From assembly GCA_963715635.1 (NCBI GenBank), contig OY970261.1:1488001-1552000 (forward strand): a stretch of 64,000 nucleotides of DNA, given 5' to 3'. Below are positions 43,578-51,176 of this stretch, one piece after another (the stretch's first letter is position 1; each line of letters begins with the position of its first letter). The notes under the pieces were generated by a model that saw nothing but the letters and a program-made list of their open reading frames with translations, did not search any database and was not told where the DNA came from. The position numbers were made by a program, and so were the translations under genes. Origin of the DNA: JAPKZH01 sp963715635. GTDB lineage: Bacteria; Acidobacteriota; Aminicenantia; Aminicenantales; UBA4085.

Positions 43578-43639
43578 TGGATATCAGGATACCCCCCGTG
43601 TGTTAAGGAATGATGAAGATTGGATGAAATTTTGATGAA
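43578..43639 (-). promoter_or_regulatory. Pho box and promoter of the porin-pst-pho operon
   Basis: The minus strand carries four 6-base units at an exact 11-base period: TTCATC, TTCATC, TTCATC and TTAACA, at 43634-43639, 43623-43628, 43612-43617 and 43601-43606. The last could stand in for a -35 box, with TATCCA 17 bases downstream. Tandem repeats at 11-base spacing are the known binding pattern of PhoB/PhoP-type regulators. Confidence 0.65.
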
Positions 43640-43714
43640 GATGCGGCTTTGCGCCGGCTGCCAAACATGCTAATATATAGCGCTTTGACGAACGAAATTT
43701 GGAAGGAGGTCCGG

Positions 43715-44779
43715 ATGTCCCGAACCGCTTATCGCCGATTTGCCTTCGGCTTGATCATTGTCATCATCGTGCCCTATTTAGCTCAGGCCCAGCCTGCGCT
43801 TGCTTTGAAAGACATTCTTGAAAAAAACCTCCAAGCCTCCGGGGGACGGGAAAAAATCGCCCAGGTTCAAAACGTGGCCTTTAAAATCGGACCGGCCAGG
43901 TACGTATCTGCTTCGACCGGCCAACTGAAAATCTTGAGCGGGAAAGATCCCGTGATCTCGGACGTCATCCTGATGACCAAGGACAAAGTCCAGCGGAATT
44001 CCTTCAACAATATCACGGAATTGACCGGAATACAGAAAGCCGTCTACGAGACCATGGCCAAGCTCTATGCAGGTCTGTTTTCCCTTCAAAAGTTTGCAGG
44101 CCAGCTTCAATTCCAGGGCCTGAAGAGCTTCGGGCCGGAAAAGTTCTACCAACTTTCCACAAAGGTCGATCCTCTCAAGGTCGATTTTTTTCTTCGGGCC
44201 GACGATTTCCTTCTCAAGAGAATCGTCTTCCGGGGCGTGACCCCCGAAGGTGAAAAGTATGAAGTCAATTATGACTTCGCGCCATTCGAACAGGCCGAAG
44301 GCTGTCTCATTCCTCTATCTTGGTTCAGCTCCCAGGTGGGCACTCGCGGCAACCTCTCCGAATTGACCGATGTGAAGGTCAATCAGTCCCTAGAGAGCGG
44401 TTTCTTTGCCAAGCTGGAGGTCAATATCGGGACTGTCACAGCGGCCCCCGGTTCATTAAAGGGGAATATGCTCGATTTCAATACTCCGCCGAACATGCTT
44501 TTCATCGTGACCAATTGGACGAAAAAAGACATGGAACAAGCAGGGCTGAAAACGAACGATCTTCTGACCTTGACTGTCGAAGGAGTCGAGTCTGAGCTCG
44601 TGTTCTATGCGGCGGCCAACGAGCTGCCTCCTCAGAATGTGCTCTCCCAGGGCGCCCGCATCCTAGCCCCCGCCCAGCGCGGCGGCGAGACATTCGTTAT
44701 TCAATTCATTGCCAGCGACATAACCCAGATAGCGCCAAAGCTGAAAGTCCTGGGGCCTATCGAAGTCAAGAAAAAATAA
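43715..44779 (+). CDS. Exported hypothetical protein, LolA-like fold suspected
   Basis: 354 residues with a signal peptide (hydrophobic about 10-24, then AQAQPALA). I start at 43715 because AAGGAGGTCCGG precedes this ATG; the frame is open further upstream. The first half, DILEKNLQASGGREKIAQVQ and repeated beta-strand pairs, resembles outer-membrane lipoprotein-sorting or lipid-binding shells, but the match is by eye. It is 16 bases from the aldo/keto reductase gene and probably cotranscribed with it. A promoter-like TTGCGC-16-TAATAT lies at 43649-43676. Confidence 0.65.
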   Translation: MSRTAYRRFAFGLIIVIIVPYLAQAQPALALKDILEKNLQASGGREKIAQVQNVAFKIGPARYVSASTGQLKILSGKDPVISDVILMTKDKVQRNSFNNITELTGIQKAVYETMAKLYAGLFSLQKFAGQLQFQGLKSFGPEKFYQLSTKVDPLKVDFFLRADDFLLKRIVFRGVTPEGEKYEVNYDFAPFEQAEGCLIPLSWFSSQVGTRGNLSELTDVKVNQSLESGFFAKLEVNIGTVTAAPGSLKGNMLDFNTPPNMLFIVTNWTKKDMEQAGLKTNDLLTLTVEGVESELVFYAAANELPPQNVLSQGARILAPAQRGGETFVIQFIASDITQIAPKLKVLGPIEVKKK

Positions 44780-44795
44780 ATATCAGGAGGAACAA

Positions 44796-45983
44796 ATGTC
44801 ATCGATCAAGAGAAGAAATTTTCTGGCCACGTTCACATCGGGATTTGTCGGACTGGGGCTGGCGAAAAACCTCAAAGCCGCCCCCGAGCTACTGGCCTCG
44901 CCGCAGAACGCATCGTCCCAGCCGAAAATCAAGAAATATAATATCTTGGGCAAGACCGGCCTTAAGGTATCGGATGTCAGCTGCGGCGCGATTTCGCTGT
45001 TCGAGCCGAACGTCCTCCGGTATGCCTACGAATGCGGAGTCACCTATTTTGACACGGCCGAAGGCTATTTACGGCAGAAAGGCGAGGTCTATGTCGGCCA
45101 GGGGCTGAAAGGGGTTCGCGACAAAGTCATTATCACGACCAAACACCCCATGAATTTCCGGCAGAAGATCGACAAGGCGTCCGTTCTCCAGAGAGTCGAG
45201 GCGAGCCTCAAGCGACTCCAGACCGATTACATAGATATATCCATGATCCACAATATCGATGACCTCACGCCGCTTCTCGCCAATCAGGAAATTCTGTCTG
45301 CCTACGACCAGTTGAAAAAAGAAGGGAAAATCCGATTTTCCGGCTTCTCCACGCACAGCCCCAAGCTGACTCTTAAGCAGGCTCTGGAGACGGATTTTGC
45401 GCAGGTCGTCCTCTTTATGTACAGCCATATGGACGGCAAAGAGATCGAACCCTTGATCAAGGCTGTCGGCGAGAAGGGCATCGGGACTGTGGCCATGAAA
45501 ATATTTGCCGGTGGGATGCAGGGAAATTTGAAGTCCCTGGTCAGCAAGGACGTCAGCTACCCGCAAGCCGCCATTCGCTGGGTCCTGAGCAATCCTGATG
45601 TCGATACGTGCATTCCGACCCTGGCCAGCTACTCCCATGTCGAAGAATACGTGGCCGCCTCGGGTCAGGGGCTCAACCGCGCTGACTTGAAGCTGATCGC
45701 GAGCTATCAACAGCAGACGAATAACCTATACTGCCGAGTCAGCTGCCGCGAATGCCTTTCTGCCTGTCCGAACAATGTCGCCGTGAACGATGTCCTCCGC
45801 TACGCGATGTACTTCGAGAATTTCCGCAGGGAAAAAGAAGCCATCGGCTATTACGCCGAAATGGAGCCTGGGCAGAAGCCTCTGAACTGCGCGAATTGTC
45901 CAGGCCATTGCGAGAGGGCCTGTCCCTTTGGCCTCTCGGTTAAAACAAGGCTCATGCATTCTCATGAGATCCTGTCGGCATAG
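44796..45983 (+). CDS. Tat-exported aldo/keto reductase with C-terminal Fe-S domain
   Basis: 395 residues. The N-terminus SIKRRNFLATFTSG carries a twin-Arg signal, pointing to folded export. An AKR barrel follows (LGKTGLKVSDVSCGA, TYFDTAEGY with Asp-Tyr positions, DYIDISMIHN). After residue 310 come two cysteine clusters, CRECLSACP and CANCPGHCERACP, suited to one or two 4Fe-4S centres. This architecture is known in anaerobic bacteria; donor and substrate are unknown. It starts 16 bases after the preceding exported protein. Confidence 0.88.
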   Translation: MSSIKRRNFLATFTSGFVGLGLAKNLKAAPELLASPQNASSQPKIKKYNILGKTGLKVSDVSCGAISLFEPNVLRYAYECGVTYFDTAEGYLRQKGEVYVGQGLKGVRDKVIITTKHPMNFRQKIDKASVLQRVEASLKRLQTDYIDISMIHNIDDLTPLLANQEILSAYDQLKKEGKIRFSGFSTHSPKLTLKQALETDFAQVVLFMYSHMDGKEIEPLIKAVGEKGIGTVAMKIFAGGMQGNLKSLVSKDVSYPQAAIRWVLSNPDVDTCIPTLASYSHVEEYVAASGQGLNRADLKLIASYQQQTNNLYCRVSCRECLSACPNNVAVNDVLRYAMYFENFRREKEAIGYYAEMEPGQKPLNCANCPGHCERACPFGLSVKTRLMHSHEILSA

Positions 45984-46024
45984 ACCACGCTCTTCAGGAA
46001 GGGATTTATTGTCCGTAAAATTTG

Positions 46025-46033
46025 TGATATAAA
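46025..46033 (+). promoter_or_regulatory. Extended -10 box before the MBL gene
   Basis: TGA-TATAAA about 58 bases before ATG 46092. No good -35 match (TTTATT at 17 bases). Confidence 0.4.
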
Positions 46034-46091
46034 AAAGCGTTCTCTTTTTCTTCTTTCTGGTTGGGGGAACAAAGAGAAGAAGGAGGATTAA

Positions 46092-46829
46092 ATGATCAAA
46101 TGGATCTTTTGGTTCGGGCTCGTCAGCCTGGCCGCCGTTTTCCTCAGCACACGGCTGCTTGCTATTGAGGAAGATGTCTTTAAAACCTCCCAGGGTGAGC
46201 TCAAGATCACGTTTATCGGGCATGGCACCTTGATGATGACCTTTGGGGGAAAGGTCATCCACGTTGACCCGGTCGGAAGCTATGCGGATTACAACAAATT
46301 GCCGCAGGCGGACCTCATCCTAGTCACCCATGAACACGGTGACCACCTGGACCCCAAAGCGATTGGAATCCTGAGAAAATCGGGCACAGACGTGGTAGGA
46401 ACGGATAAGTGCGCCGAAAAAGTGCAAGATATGATCATCATGAAAAACGGCGATAGCAGGGTCTTTCAAGGCCTCAAGGTCGAAGCCGTTCCCGCTTACA
46501 ATATCGTCCACATGCGCGGCCCGGGTGCCCCTTTCCATCCCAAGGGACAGGGCAATGGCTATGTTCTGACGTTTGCAAATAAGCGGGTCTATGTGGGAGG
46601 CGATACAGAGAACATTCCCGAGATGAAAAATCTCAAAAACATCGATATCGCCTTTTTGCCGATGAACCTTCCCTATACGATGACCCCGGAAATGGTGGCC
46701 GATGCAGCCAAAGTCATTAGGCCGAAGATCGTCTACCCCTATCACTTCGGGGATACGGACACGTCGAAGCTCGCCGAACTACTGAAGAACGAAAAGGGAA
46801 TCGAGGTCAGAATCCGGAAGATGAAATAA
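46092..46829 (+). CDS. Exported metallo-beta-lactamase-fold hydrolase
   Basis: 245 residues with an N-terminal hydrophobic signal (about 5-22). The MBL zinc motif is THEHGDHLD, with further ligands in AYNIVHMRG, GDTE and YHFGD near the C-terminus; it resembles the UPF0173/UlaG-like branch. These enzymes hydrolyse ester or phosphodiester bonds, but the substrate here is unknown. GAAGGAGG precedes the start. It lies after the aldo/keto reductase but with its own extended -10 box. Confidence 0.85.
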   Translation: MIKWIFWFGLVSLAAVFLSTRLLAIEEDVFKTSQGELKITFIGHGTLMMTFGGKVIHVDPVGSYADYNKLPQADLILVTHEHGDHLDPKAIGILRKSGTDVVGTDKCAEKVQDMIIMKNGDSRVFQGLKVEAVPAYNIVHMRGPGAPFHPKGQGNGYVLTFANKRVYVGGDTENIPEMKNLKNIDIAFLPMNLPYTMTPEMVADAAKVIRPKIVYPYHFGDTDTSKLAELLKNEKGIEVRIRKMK

Positions 46830-46881
46830 GCTGAAAAGGCCCGAATAGAAGACCGCTAAGGATCAGGGAAGAAAATAGACT

Positions 46882-49800
46882 CTATTTATCCATCGCGGCC
46901 AGCCGCTTTTTGGCATCCGTGACCTCGGGCAATCCCGCATCGGCGTCCTTCCAGAGGTCGAGGAATTTGCGGAAGTTCTGGCTGGCCCGCACCTTATCCC
47001 CTTGCTGTTCTGCGATCTTCCCCAGCATGTAGTACGCCTTAGCGTAGCGATCTCCGTCATTAATTCGGTCCAATGTGAGAAGCGTAATCTTTTCGTATGT
47101 TTTGCGAGCAATGTCCAGGTCTCCCGATTCATAGAGGGCGCGGGCGAGATTGTCATAGTAGGAGGCCTCAAAGTAGGAGGCCTCTAAGACGCTCCATTCT
47201 GAGACGCTCCATTCTGATTCGGAATAAAGGCGGCCGCATGCTCTGCCGAAGAGGTCTGCGGCCTGGCGATAGTCCTTCTTCCCAAGTTCGATCAGCCCGA
47301 GGATGCATTCATACCACCGCAGCTCCTTCGTGTTGATGCCCTTCTCGATCAAAGACTTCAGCTCCTCGGCCGTCTTTCGGGCTTCATCGAAGGATTTCAT
47401 TTCCGCCTGAATTCTTCCTCTAGTGAAAAGATCGGACTTCTGTTGACTCGGTAAATACGGCAAGCCAGATTCGCCTGTTGATTTTCGATACTCGGCTGAT
47501 AGCTTTAGATACTGACCAAACACCAGATAGGCATCTTCATAACGACCCGCTTTTTCCAACGCACCCACCAATCCCCCATATGCTCCGGCCGCCTTTTCTT
47601 TGTTCCCTTTCGATTCTTCCAGGCTCTGCCGGTTCAGGTTGACGTTCTTATTGAATTGACCGCGAGTCAAAAGAAGTGCATCACCGCCTAGTATTTTCTC
47701 CGCCCCGGCGAGATCGTCTTTGCAGAGAAGGAAGACGCCCCTCCAATCCTTAAATGTCGGGTTAAGGAGATAGGCTTTTTCCTGCTCGGCAATAGCAAGG
47801 TCGAACTGCCTCTGGCAAAGGTAGTTGCAACCTAACGTAAAGTGAATTTGAGCATTATCCTCGACATCTTTGAGGAAGGACCGGCAGAGGTCCTCTGCTT
47901 TCTGATAAAGCCCTTTGGCCATATAATACTGAGCAAGGCTAGTAACCTGGTCTGCCGTTTTTTCGTTTTGGACAACGAACTCCTGGTGTTCGATGGCTTT
48001 GTCAAGGTTGCCCGCAAGGGAATAACTTGCGCCCAGCCAGCTATTTCCTAGGATATGGCCAGGGTAGATCTTCACTAGTTTTCCCAGGACCTCAATGGCT
48101 TTCGCATAATTTTCCTCCCCAACTGCAAGCCAGATGGCTTCGATGAGCAACCGCTCATTTTCAGGAAGACGGTCGCTCAGATCGAGGGCCTTCTTGTAAT
48201 AATTTCGCGCCTCAGCTACATGCCCAAGCATCTGGTGTGCAACGCCCATGGATCTATAAGCCATGGCAAATTCGGGGTCTATTGCCACCGCTTTCTCCAT
48301 GTGGGCGATGGATTTTTCGTTTTCATAATTCTCTTGGAGTCTCCGGCCCTCGATGTAATATTTGAGGGCTTCGGGAGAGGAGGTCGTGATCTTGCCAGCC
48401 TCTTTTTCGATGTCGCCTGCAATCTGAGCCGGGGTAAGGTTGAGCCCCTCCTTGACCTGACGTGTCAGCTCATCTATCTTGGGGATAATATCTTTCTCGT
48501 CGCGGGCTTCGAGCCGGAGTGCGGTCGGGCTTTCCGCCGTGCCCGGCTTCTGGAGGCCGGCCGTGATGATGAAACTCTCGCCGGCTTTGATATAGCTGCC
48601 CCTGAGGACGTGGGTAGCCCGGGTTTGGGCGGCAATCTTCTCGATATCCTCGGAGGAATATTTCCGGGCATCAGCCAAGCCGAGTCTCTTGAGGATCGTG
48701 TATAGTTGGTCGCTCGAGACAACCCGGATATACCTCGACTGGCTAAGAGCTTCAATAAGCAGCTCGGTCAGGCCATCACGCCAGTTATCTAACTTCGGGT
48801 CTCCTGATTTGTTCTCGAAGTATAGAACCGCAAGAGTGGGCTGGCCGGAGGCAGAGGGAGACGGAGCGGCCTTTTTCGAAGGGACAACGCGCCAAAGGAT
48901 GATGCCGGCAGCGATGAGAACCAGGAAAACGAGGCCGGGAACCAAGAGCCTTTTCGGGGTAAGCTTTAGAGTGATTTCCCGCGATGTGATCGGCTTTTCC
49001 TCAGGAATAACGCGCTCTGTCGTAGGGATACCTTTTTCAATCTTCTCAAGCTCGGAATGGACGTCGGAGGCGCTCTGATATCGCTTCGCTTTGTCCTTTT
49101 CCAGGCATTTCAGGATAACCCCGCTCAGGTCGTCGGGGATAAGAGAGTTCAGCTGTTTTGGATTTTTGGGGATTTCCCCCTTGTGCTTCATCGCAATGCT
49201 GAGGGCCGTCTCCCCTGTGAAGGGCACATGGCTTGTCGCCATCTCATAAAGAATGACTCCCAGGGAATAGATATCAGAACGATGGTCGACCTCTTTGGCT
49301 TCGGCCTGTTCTGGGCTCATATACTCGGGCGTTCCGATCATCACCCCCGCGCCCGTTATCCCCTTATCTTTGACCGACCGGGCGATCCCAAAATCCATGA
49401 TCTTGGCATTCCCGTGCTTATCGATCATGATATTCTGGGGTTTCAGGTCCCTGTGGACAACGCCAAGGCTGTGGGCTTCGGCCAGCCCGTCCGAGACCTG
49501 CTTCCCAACGCTCAACAACATACCAAGGCTCAGGCTCCCGGACATCTGGATCATGCTCTTCAGGTCTTCGCCGTGGACATATTCCATGGTGATGAAATGG
49601 GACCCTTCCGCTTCGCCGATGTCGAACATCTTGCAGACATTCCGATGGCCGATCCTACGGGCCAGGCGGAGCTCATTCGAGAACCGCTCAATTGTCTCCT
49701 TATCGGAGGCGATCTCGGGTTTGATGAGCTTGAGGGCAATCTTTTCTTTGATCTTGGTGTCGAAGACCTTGTAAACCCTGCCCATTCCTCCTTTGCCCAG

Positions 49801-49980
49801 CTCTTCGATGATCAGGTAGCGGCCGGCAAAGGTCGAGCCTGTGGATAAATCTTTTATGGGCGATAGAAGGGTTTCCGTGGGCAACGGCGAGGCTTTTTCG
49901 GAGGGCGGAAGCTGGGCTCCGCATTTGCCGCAATAGAAGGTATTGGAAGGGTTATCGAAATGACATTTTGGGCAATTCAT
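46882..49980 (-). CDS. Transmembrane Ser/Thr kinase with zinc ribbon, TolB-like and TPR domains
   Basis: 1032 residues. An N-terminal zinc ribbon (Cys3, Cys6, Cys17, Cys20) precedes a kinase domain (about 54-320) with GKGGMGRVYKVFD, HRDLKPQN, DFG and GTPEYMSPEQ. One membrane helix (about 347-367) follows. Outside the membrane lies a TolB/FlgO-like segment (LAVLYFENKSGDPKLDNWRDG) and then many TPR units to the end. Such receptors couple an external protein-binding arm to cytoplasmic phosphorylation. Two adjacent 15-base tandem duplications lie inside the coding part at 47157-47216. It is monocistronic and convergent with the MBL gene. Confidence 0.9.
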   Translation of the reverse strand: MNCPKCHFDNPSNTFYCGKCGAQLPPSEKASPLPTETLLSPIKDLSTGSTFAGRYLIIEELGKGGMGRVYKVFDTKIKEKIALKLIKPEIASDKETIERFSNELRLARRIGHRNVCKMFDIGEAEGSHFITMEYVHGEDLKSMIQMSGSLSLGMLLSVGKQVSDGLAEAHSLGVVHRDLKPQNIMIDKHGNAKIMDFGIARSVKDKGITGAGVMIGTPEYMSPEQAEAKEVDHRSDIYSLGVILYEMATSHVPFTGETALSIAMKHKGEIPKNPKQLNSLIPDDLSGVILKCLEKDKAKRYQSASDVHSELEKIEKGIPTTERVIPEEKPITSREITLKLTPKRLLVPGLVFLVLIAAGIILWRVVPSKKAAPSPSASGQPTLAVLYFENKSGDPKLDNWRDGLTELLIEALSQSRYIRVVSSDQLYTILKRLGLADARKYSSEDIEKIAAQTRATHVLRGSYIKAGESFIITAGLQKPGTAESPTALRLEARDEKDIIPKIDELTRQVKEGLNLTPAQIAGDIEKEAGKITTSSPEALKYYIEGRRLQENYENEKSIAHMEKAVAIDPEFAMAYRSMGVAHQMLGHVAEARNYYKKALDLSDRLPENERLLIEAIWLAVGEENYAKAIEVLGKLVKIYPGHILGNSWLGASYSLAGNLDKAIEHQEFVVQNEKTADQVTSLAQYYMAKGLYQKAEDLCRSFLKDVEDNAQIHFTLGCNYLCQRQFDLAIAEQEKAYLLNPTFKDWRGVFLLCKDDLAGAEKILGGDALLLTRGQFNKNVNLNRQSLEESKGNKEKAAGAYGGLVGALEKAGRYEDAYLVFGQYLKLSAEYRKSTGESGLPYLPSQQKSDLFTRGRIQAEMKSFDEARKTAEELKSLIEKGINTKELRWYECILGLIELGKKDYRQAADLFGRACGRLYSESEWSVSEWSVLEASYFEASYYDNLARALYESGDLDIARKTYEKITLLTLDRINDGDRYAKAYYMLGKIAEQQGDKVRASQNFRKFLDLWKDADAGLPEVTDAKKRLAAMDK
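47157..47216 (-). repeat. Two neighbouring 15-base tandem duplications
   Basis: AGTAGGAGGCCTCAA/CTA occurs twice at 47157-47186 and AGACGCTCCATTCTG twice at 47187-47216, both in frame inside the kinase gene. They encode SEWSV-SEWSV and EASYF-EASYY. Confidence 0.85.
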
Positions 49981-50040
49981 GTCCCTACCCCTATAAGATT
50001 TTTTGATTAAAAAATATCAATAAATGAGGCGGGAGTCAAA

Positions 50041-50074
50041 TAAATAAAGAAAATCCCTTGAATTTATTAAGGGA
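50041..50074 (-). terminator. Terminator after tRNA-Asn
   Basis: On the minus strand TCCCTT/AAGGGA forms a 6-base stem with a 9-base loop, followed at once by TTTTCTTTATTTA. It starts about 24 bases past the CCA end of tRNA-Asn. Confidence 0.55.
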
Positions 50075-50097
50075 AATTCTTTCTCTGAAAGGGAAGT

Positions 50098-50435
50098 TGG
50101 CTCCTCGGGCAGGACTCGAACCTGCAACCTATTGGTTACAAGCGCTCCCAGAATTTCTTCTGGGCTTGGACTATCTCTTCACCCGTCCCATTCCTTGGGC
50201 TGAGGGTGTCGGGCGCTTCCCCTGGGCCTTAGCCATAGGGTACGAGCTTGCGCTCTAGTCTCTGCACCTTCCTTGTTCTATTGAATAAGAACAAGGCTTG
50301 GCTCAGGATTACCATTCTCCGCAACCTGCGGAGGGCAGGCTTCCCTGAGTTCACCCGATTTTTCATCCACGATTTCTCGTGGAAGCTGCAAATAAATTTT
50401 ACAGCCAACCGCTCTGCCAATTGAGCTACCGAGGA
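50098..50435 (-). tRNA. tRNA-Asn (anticodon GUU) interrupted by a group I intron
   Basis: Exon 1 is 50435-50401 (35 nt) and exon 2 is 50138-50098 (41 nt, CCA encoded). Joined, they give a 76-nt class I tRNA: acceptor TCCTCGG/CCGAGGA, discriminator G, D arm GCTC/GAGC, anticodon stem GTTGG/CCAAT around loop CTGTTAA, and T loop TTCGAGT. The anticodon GTT plus the UCCUC/GAGGAGCCA ends identify tRNA-Asn. The intron lies between anticodon positions 35 and 36. Without removing the intron the gene misleadingly reads as GTA. Its promoter is at 50449-50477. Confidence 0.93.
50139..50400 (-). ncRNA. Group I self-splicing intron (IC3-like), 262 nt
   Basis: Inserted after U35 of tRNA-Asn. The 5' exon end GGCTGT can pair with the intron guide GCAGCT at its start, leaving the required U-G pair at the splice site, and the intron ends in G. 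Core elements are AATCCTGAGCC (P4 side, 50300-50310), GGTGCAGAGACTAGAG (R, about 50253-50268) and GAAGAGATAGTCC (S, 50168-50180); GACTA/TAGTC forms P7. Clear hairpins are CCACGA-GAAA-TCGTGG (P2), CTCCGCA/TGCGGAG (P5), CCTTGTTCT/AGAACAAGG (P6), GAGC-GCAA-GCTC and CCCAGAA-GAAA-TTCTGGG (P9). It holds no open reading frame, hence no homing enzyme. The sequence style matches cyanobacterial tRNA-Leu introns. Confidence 0.93.
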
Positions 50436-50448
50436 GCAAAGCATCATT

Positions 50449-50477
50449 AATTTAGCATTATTCTTCTTTAATTTCAA
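50449..50477 (-). promoter_or_regulatory. Promoter of tRNA-Asn
   Basis: Minus strand TTGAAA, 17 bases, TAAATT, ending 13 bases before the tRNA 5' end. Confidence 0.65.
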
Positions 50478-50501
50478 GGACGAAAGCGAGCGCTGAGGCT
50501 C

Positions 50502-51020
50502 TCAAATGCCCGGGAATATCTTTTTCAGCGCCGATAGCGATTCCGAGGAAAGGTCGTTGAGACCGATGTTCTGCCATTTGGCATAGGATATCCGCCATTC
50601 CTCGCCCGCTTGACGCAATTTGAAATCGAAACGATAAAAATCCCCGAACGCTTTGAACAGCTTGCGGAAGACCTCGGCCGCGCCCGAGGACAGAACGACT
50701 TCGGTCTGGACCGAGGCCTCCCCCTCCTTGATCTCATCAATCCGGGTCCCAAGGATATGCAAGACGATCCCGCGGTAGTTACGGAAATAATCCCTGACCA
50801 TCGCCTCCGTTTCCTTCTTGCCGCGGTTTTCAAAGTCCTTATAGTCCTCGTCAACAAAGTTCATCAGGCCGCTCGTATCCTTATCTTCGACCAGGCTCCC
50901 AATCCGGTCGATGAGTTCCAGGATTCGCGCCTGATCATTTTTGGGACGGCAGGCGGATAAAATCCATCCGGCGGACGCCGCCAGCAGAAACGCAGAAATC
51001 CAATACTGGTGTTTCCTCAT
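50502..51020 (-). CDS. Hypothetical lipoprotein, NTF2/SnoaL-like
   Basis: 172 residues. The N-terminus has a positively charged start, a hydrophobic stretch (about 9-22) and a lipobox LSAC, so it is likely lipid-anchored. The remainder, with ILELIDRIGSLVEDKDTSGLMNFVDEDYKDF at its start and paired strands later, looks like an NTF2-like cone fold often annotated as a nuclear transport factor 2 family protein; this is by eye. No catalytic residues can be named. It is single, ahead of tRNA-Asn on the same strand and divergent from pckG. Confidence 0.72.
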   Translation of the reverse strand: MRKHQYWISAFLLAASAGWILSACRPKNDQARILELIDRIGSLVEDKDTSGLMNFVDEDYKDFENRGKKETEAMVRDYFRNYRGIVLHILGTRIDEIKEGEASVQTEVVLSSGAAEVFRKLFKAFGDFYRFDFKLRQAGEEWRISYAKWQNIGLNDLSSESLSALKKIFPGI

Positions 51021-51092
51021 CGAAGGAGACTCCCCTATCTTACTGAAACCTCCGACGGAATTCCAGAAGCACGATTGACAGCCCCGTTTCTT

Positions 51093-51121
51093 TTGACAAA
51101 AAATCGCCTCTGTGCTATTTG
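51093..51121 (+). promoter_or_regulatory. Promoter of pckG
   Basis: TTGACA, 17 bases, TATTTG with a TGn extension just before the -10 box. It lies about 55 bases before the ATG at 51177. Confidence 0.55.
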
Positions 51122-51176
51122 TGTTAACTCCTCACAAAACGATTTGTCCCGCAGCGAGTTTATTAAAGGCAAGACG

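Noticed and set aside
50058..50258. Plus-strand open frame of 66 codons with APRAGLEPATYWL
   Set aside because: This is the common false gene read out of tRNA T-arm sequence; it lies opposite the tRNA-Asn gene and its intron.
50098..50435. Reading the interrupted tRNA as tRNA-Tyr (GTA)
   Set aside because: GTA appears only if the intron join is ignored. Bacterial tRNA-Tyr has a long variable arm, and the acceptor ends plus encoded CCA match tRNA-Asn; joining at U^...G^ restores GTT.
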